A stretch of 6,729 nucleotides of DNA from an uncultured Porphyromonadaceae bacterium (GTDB lineage Bacteria > Bacteroidota > Bacteroidia > Bacteroidales > Muribaculaceae), in the NCBI GenBank assembly GCA_900551515.1, contig URWH01000104.1:1-6729 (forward strand), written 5' to 3'. The notes beneath the pieces are model-generated. The model saw nothing but the letters and a program-made list of their open reading frames with translations, did not search any database and was not told the DNA's origin. Positions 6,267 through 6,729 of the stretch are shown here, one piece after another. Position 1 is the first letter of the stretch, and each line of letters begins with the position of its first letter. The translations under genes were made by a program, and so were the position numbers.

Positions 6267-6729
6267 TCAGCCGATGGCTTCGCCCACGGATGTGCCGTCA
6301 ATGCCGGCAAGACGGCCGCGGAGGCTCTCGGCGCGGTCGGCTCGGATTTCGAGGGTGATGCTGCACGTGTTGTCAAACTCCTGTGCGGCGATCCTCACGT
6401 CGGGATCTTTGGCCAGTCGCATCACGTCGTTCATGGCCTGATAGGGGAATGTCAGGCTGATGCTCGACATCTCGCAGCGTGTCACTTTTTCGGCGGCTTC
6501 GAGCGCCAGACGTGCCGATTCGCGGTAGGCGGCGATAAGTCCCGAGGTGCCGAGCTTTATTCCGCCGAAATATCTCACTACGGCCACGGCCACGTTGGTC
6601 AGTCCCAGTGAGCGTATCTGCCCGAGAATAGGCTTTCCGGCCGTTCCTGACGGCTCTCCGTTGTCGTTGCTCTGGAATTCGCTGCCGGCGACGCCTATCA
6701 TATATGCCCAGCACACATGCCGGGCGTCG
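6267..6729 (-). CDS. IMPACT/YigZ family protein, N-terminus outside window
   Basis: This is the C-terminal 154 or so residues of a YigZ/IMPACT (UPF0029) protein. The reading frame stays open to the right edge, where it reads DARHVCWAYMIG. The family normally has this conserved Asp-Ala-x-His-x-Cys-Trp-Ala-Tyr segment well inside the protein, so about 40-50 residues are missing from the window. The GTG at 6716 falls inside the motif as a valine codon and is not the start. Downstream are the family signature NDNGEPSGTAGKPIL and the VVRYFGGIKLGTSGLIAAYRESA block. A ferredoxin-like C-terminal domain (DUF1949 type) follows, starting near SSISLTFPYQAMNDVM. Its exact function is unknown; eukaryotic IMPACT binds GCN1 and affects translational control, while bacterial members are uncharacterised to my knowledge. 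It is cytoplasmic, on the same strand as the downstream operon and 78 bases from it. Confidence 0.93.
   Translation of the reverse strand, partial: DARHVCWAYMIGVAGSEFQSNDNGEPSGTAGKPILGQIRSLGLTNVAVAVVRYFGGIKLGTSGLIAAYRESARLALEAAEKVTRCEMSSISLTFPYQAMNDVMRLAKDPDVRIAAQEFDNTCSITLEIRADRAESLRGRLAGIDGTSVGEAIG

Noticed and set aside
6714..6716. GTG as the start of the IMPACT/YigZ gene
   Set aside because: The codon is the valine of the conserved DARHVCWAY segment and the frame stays open to the window edge, so the real start is off the window.
1..6729. Mobile element, CRISPR array, phage gene, toxin-antitoxin or defence system, or recombination site next to the tRNA
   Set aside because: I saw no transposase, integrase, direct-repeat array or Cas-like gene. 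The bases after the tRNA 3' end form a plain terminator, and no copy of the tRNA end was noticed elsewhere in the window.

Overview
The window reads as an ordinary chromosomal stretch from a GC-rich member of the Bacteroidota, most likely order Bacteroidales. The evidence is a TIGR02757/DUF2400 protein, tandem DUF1573 exported proteins, a MeaB GTPase with a long N-terminal extension, start codons without Shine-Dalgarno sequences, and a TAnnTTTG-type promoter box. A GC-rich gut family such as Muribaculaceae or Rikenellaceae would fit. The family level is a guess from composition and gene content and cannot be settled from this window.

The left half is on the + strand. The first 32 bases are the 3' end of a tRNA gene cut by the window edge, followed at once by a strong intrinsic terminator. 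A TIGR02757-family protein follows (131-889). After a 128-base gap holding a candidate promoter comes a compact + strand cluster: two secreted DUF1573 proteins (1018-1404 and 1409-2497, 4 bases apart) and the methylmalonyl-CoA mutase-associated GTPase MeaB (2535-3641).

The right half is on the - strand and meets the left half tail to tail over a 72-base gap (3642-3713) that contains an inverted repeat. Read in its own direction, the - strand order is: an IMPACT/YigZ family protein that enters from beyond the window (6729-6267), an unrecognised 124-residue protein (6188-5814), an exported cyclophilin-type peptidyl-prolyl isomerase with a large internal insertion (5806-4946), and a single-unit M16 zinc peptidase (4949-3714). 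The last three are very tightly packed, with a 7-base gap and then a 4-base ATGA overlap, and almost certainly form an operon.

No mobile element, CRISPR array, phage gene, toxin-antitoxin pair or other obvious defence system is visible, and no gene-free stretch exceeds about 130 bases. No clearly new system is present. The points most worth a second look are an EndoIII/AGOG-like Asp-x-His motif in the TIGR02757 protein, the uncharacterised 124-residue protein in the peptidase/isomerase operon, the DUF1573 array whose third unit has lost its Cys-Gly-Cys motif, and the helical insertion in the cyclophilin.
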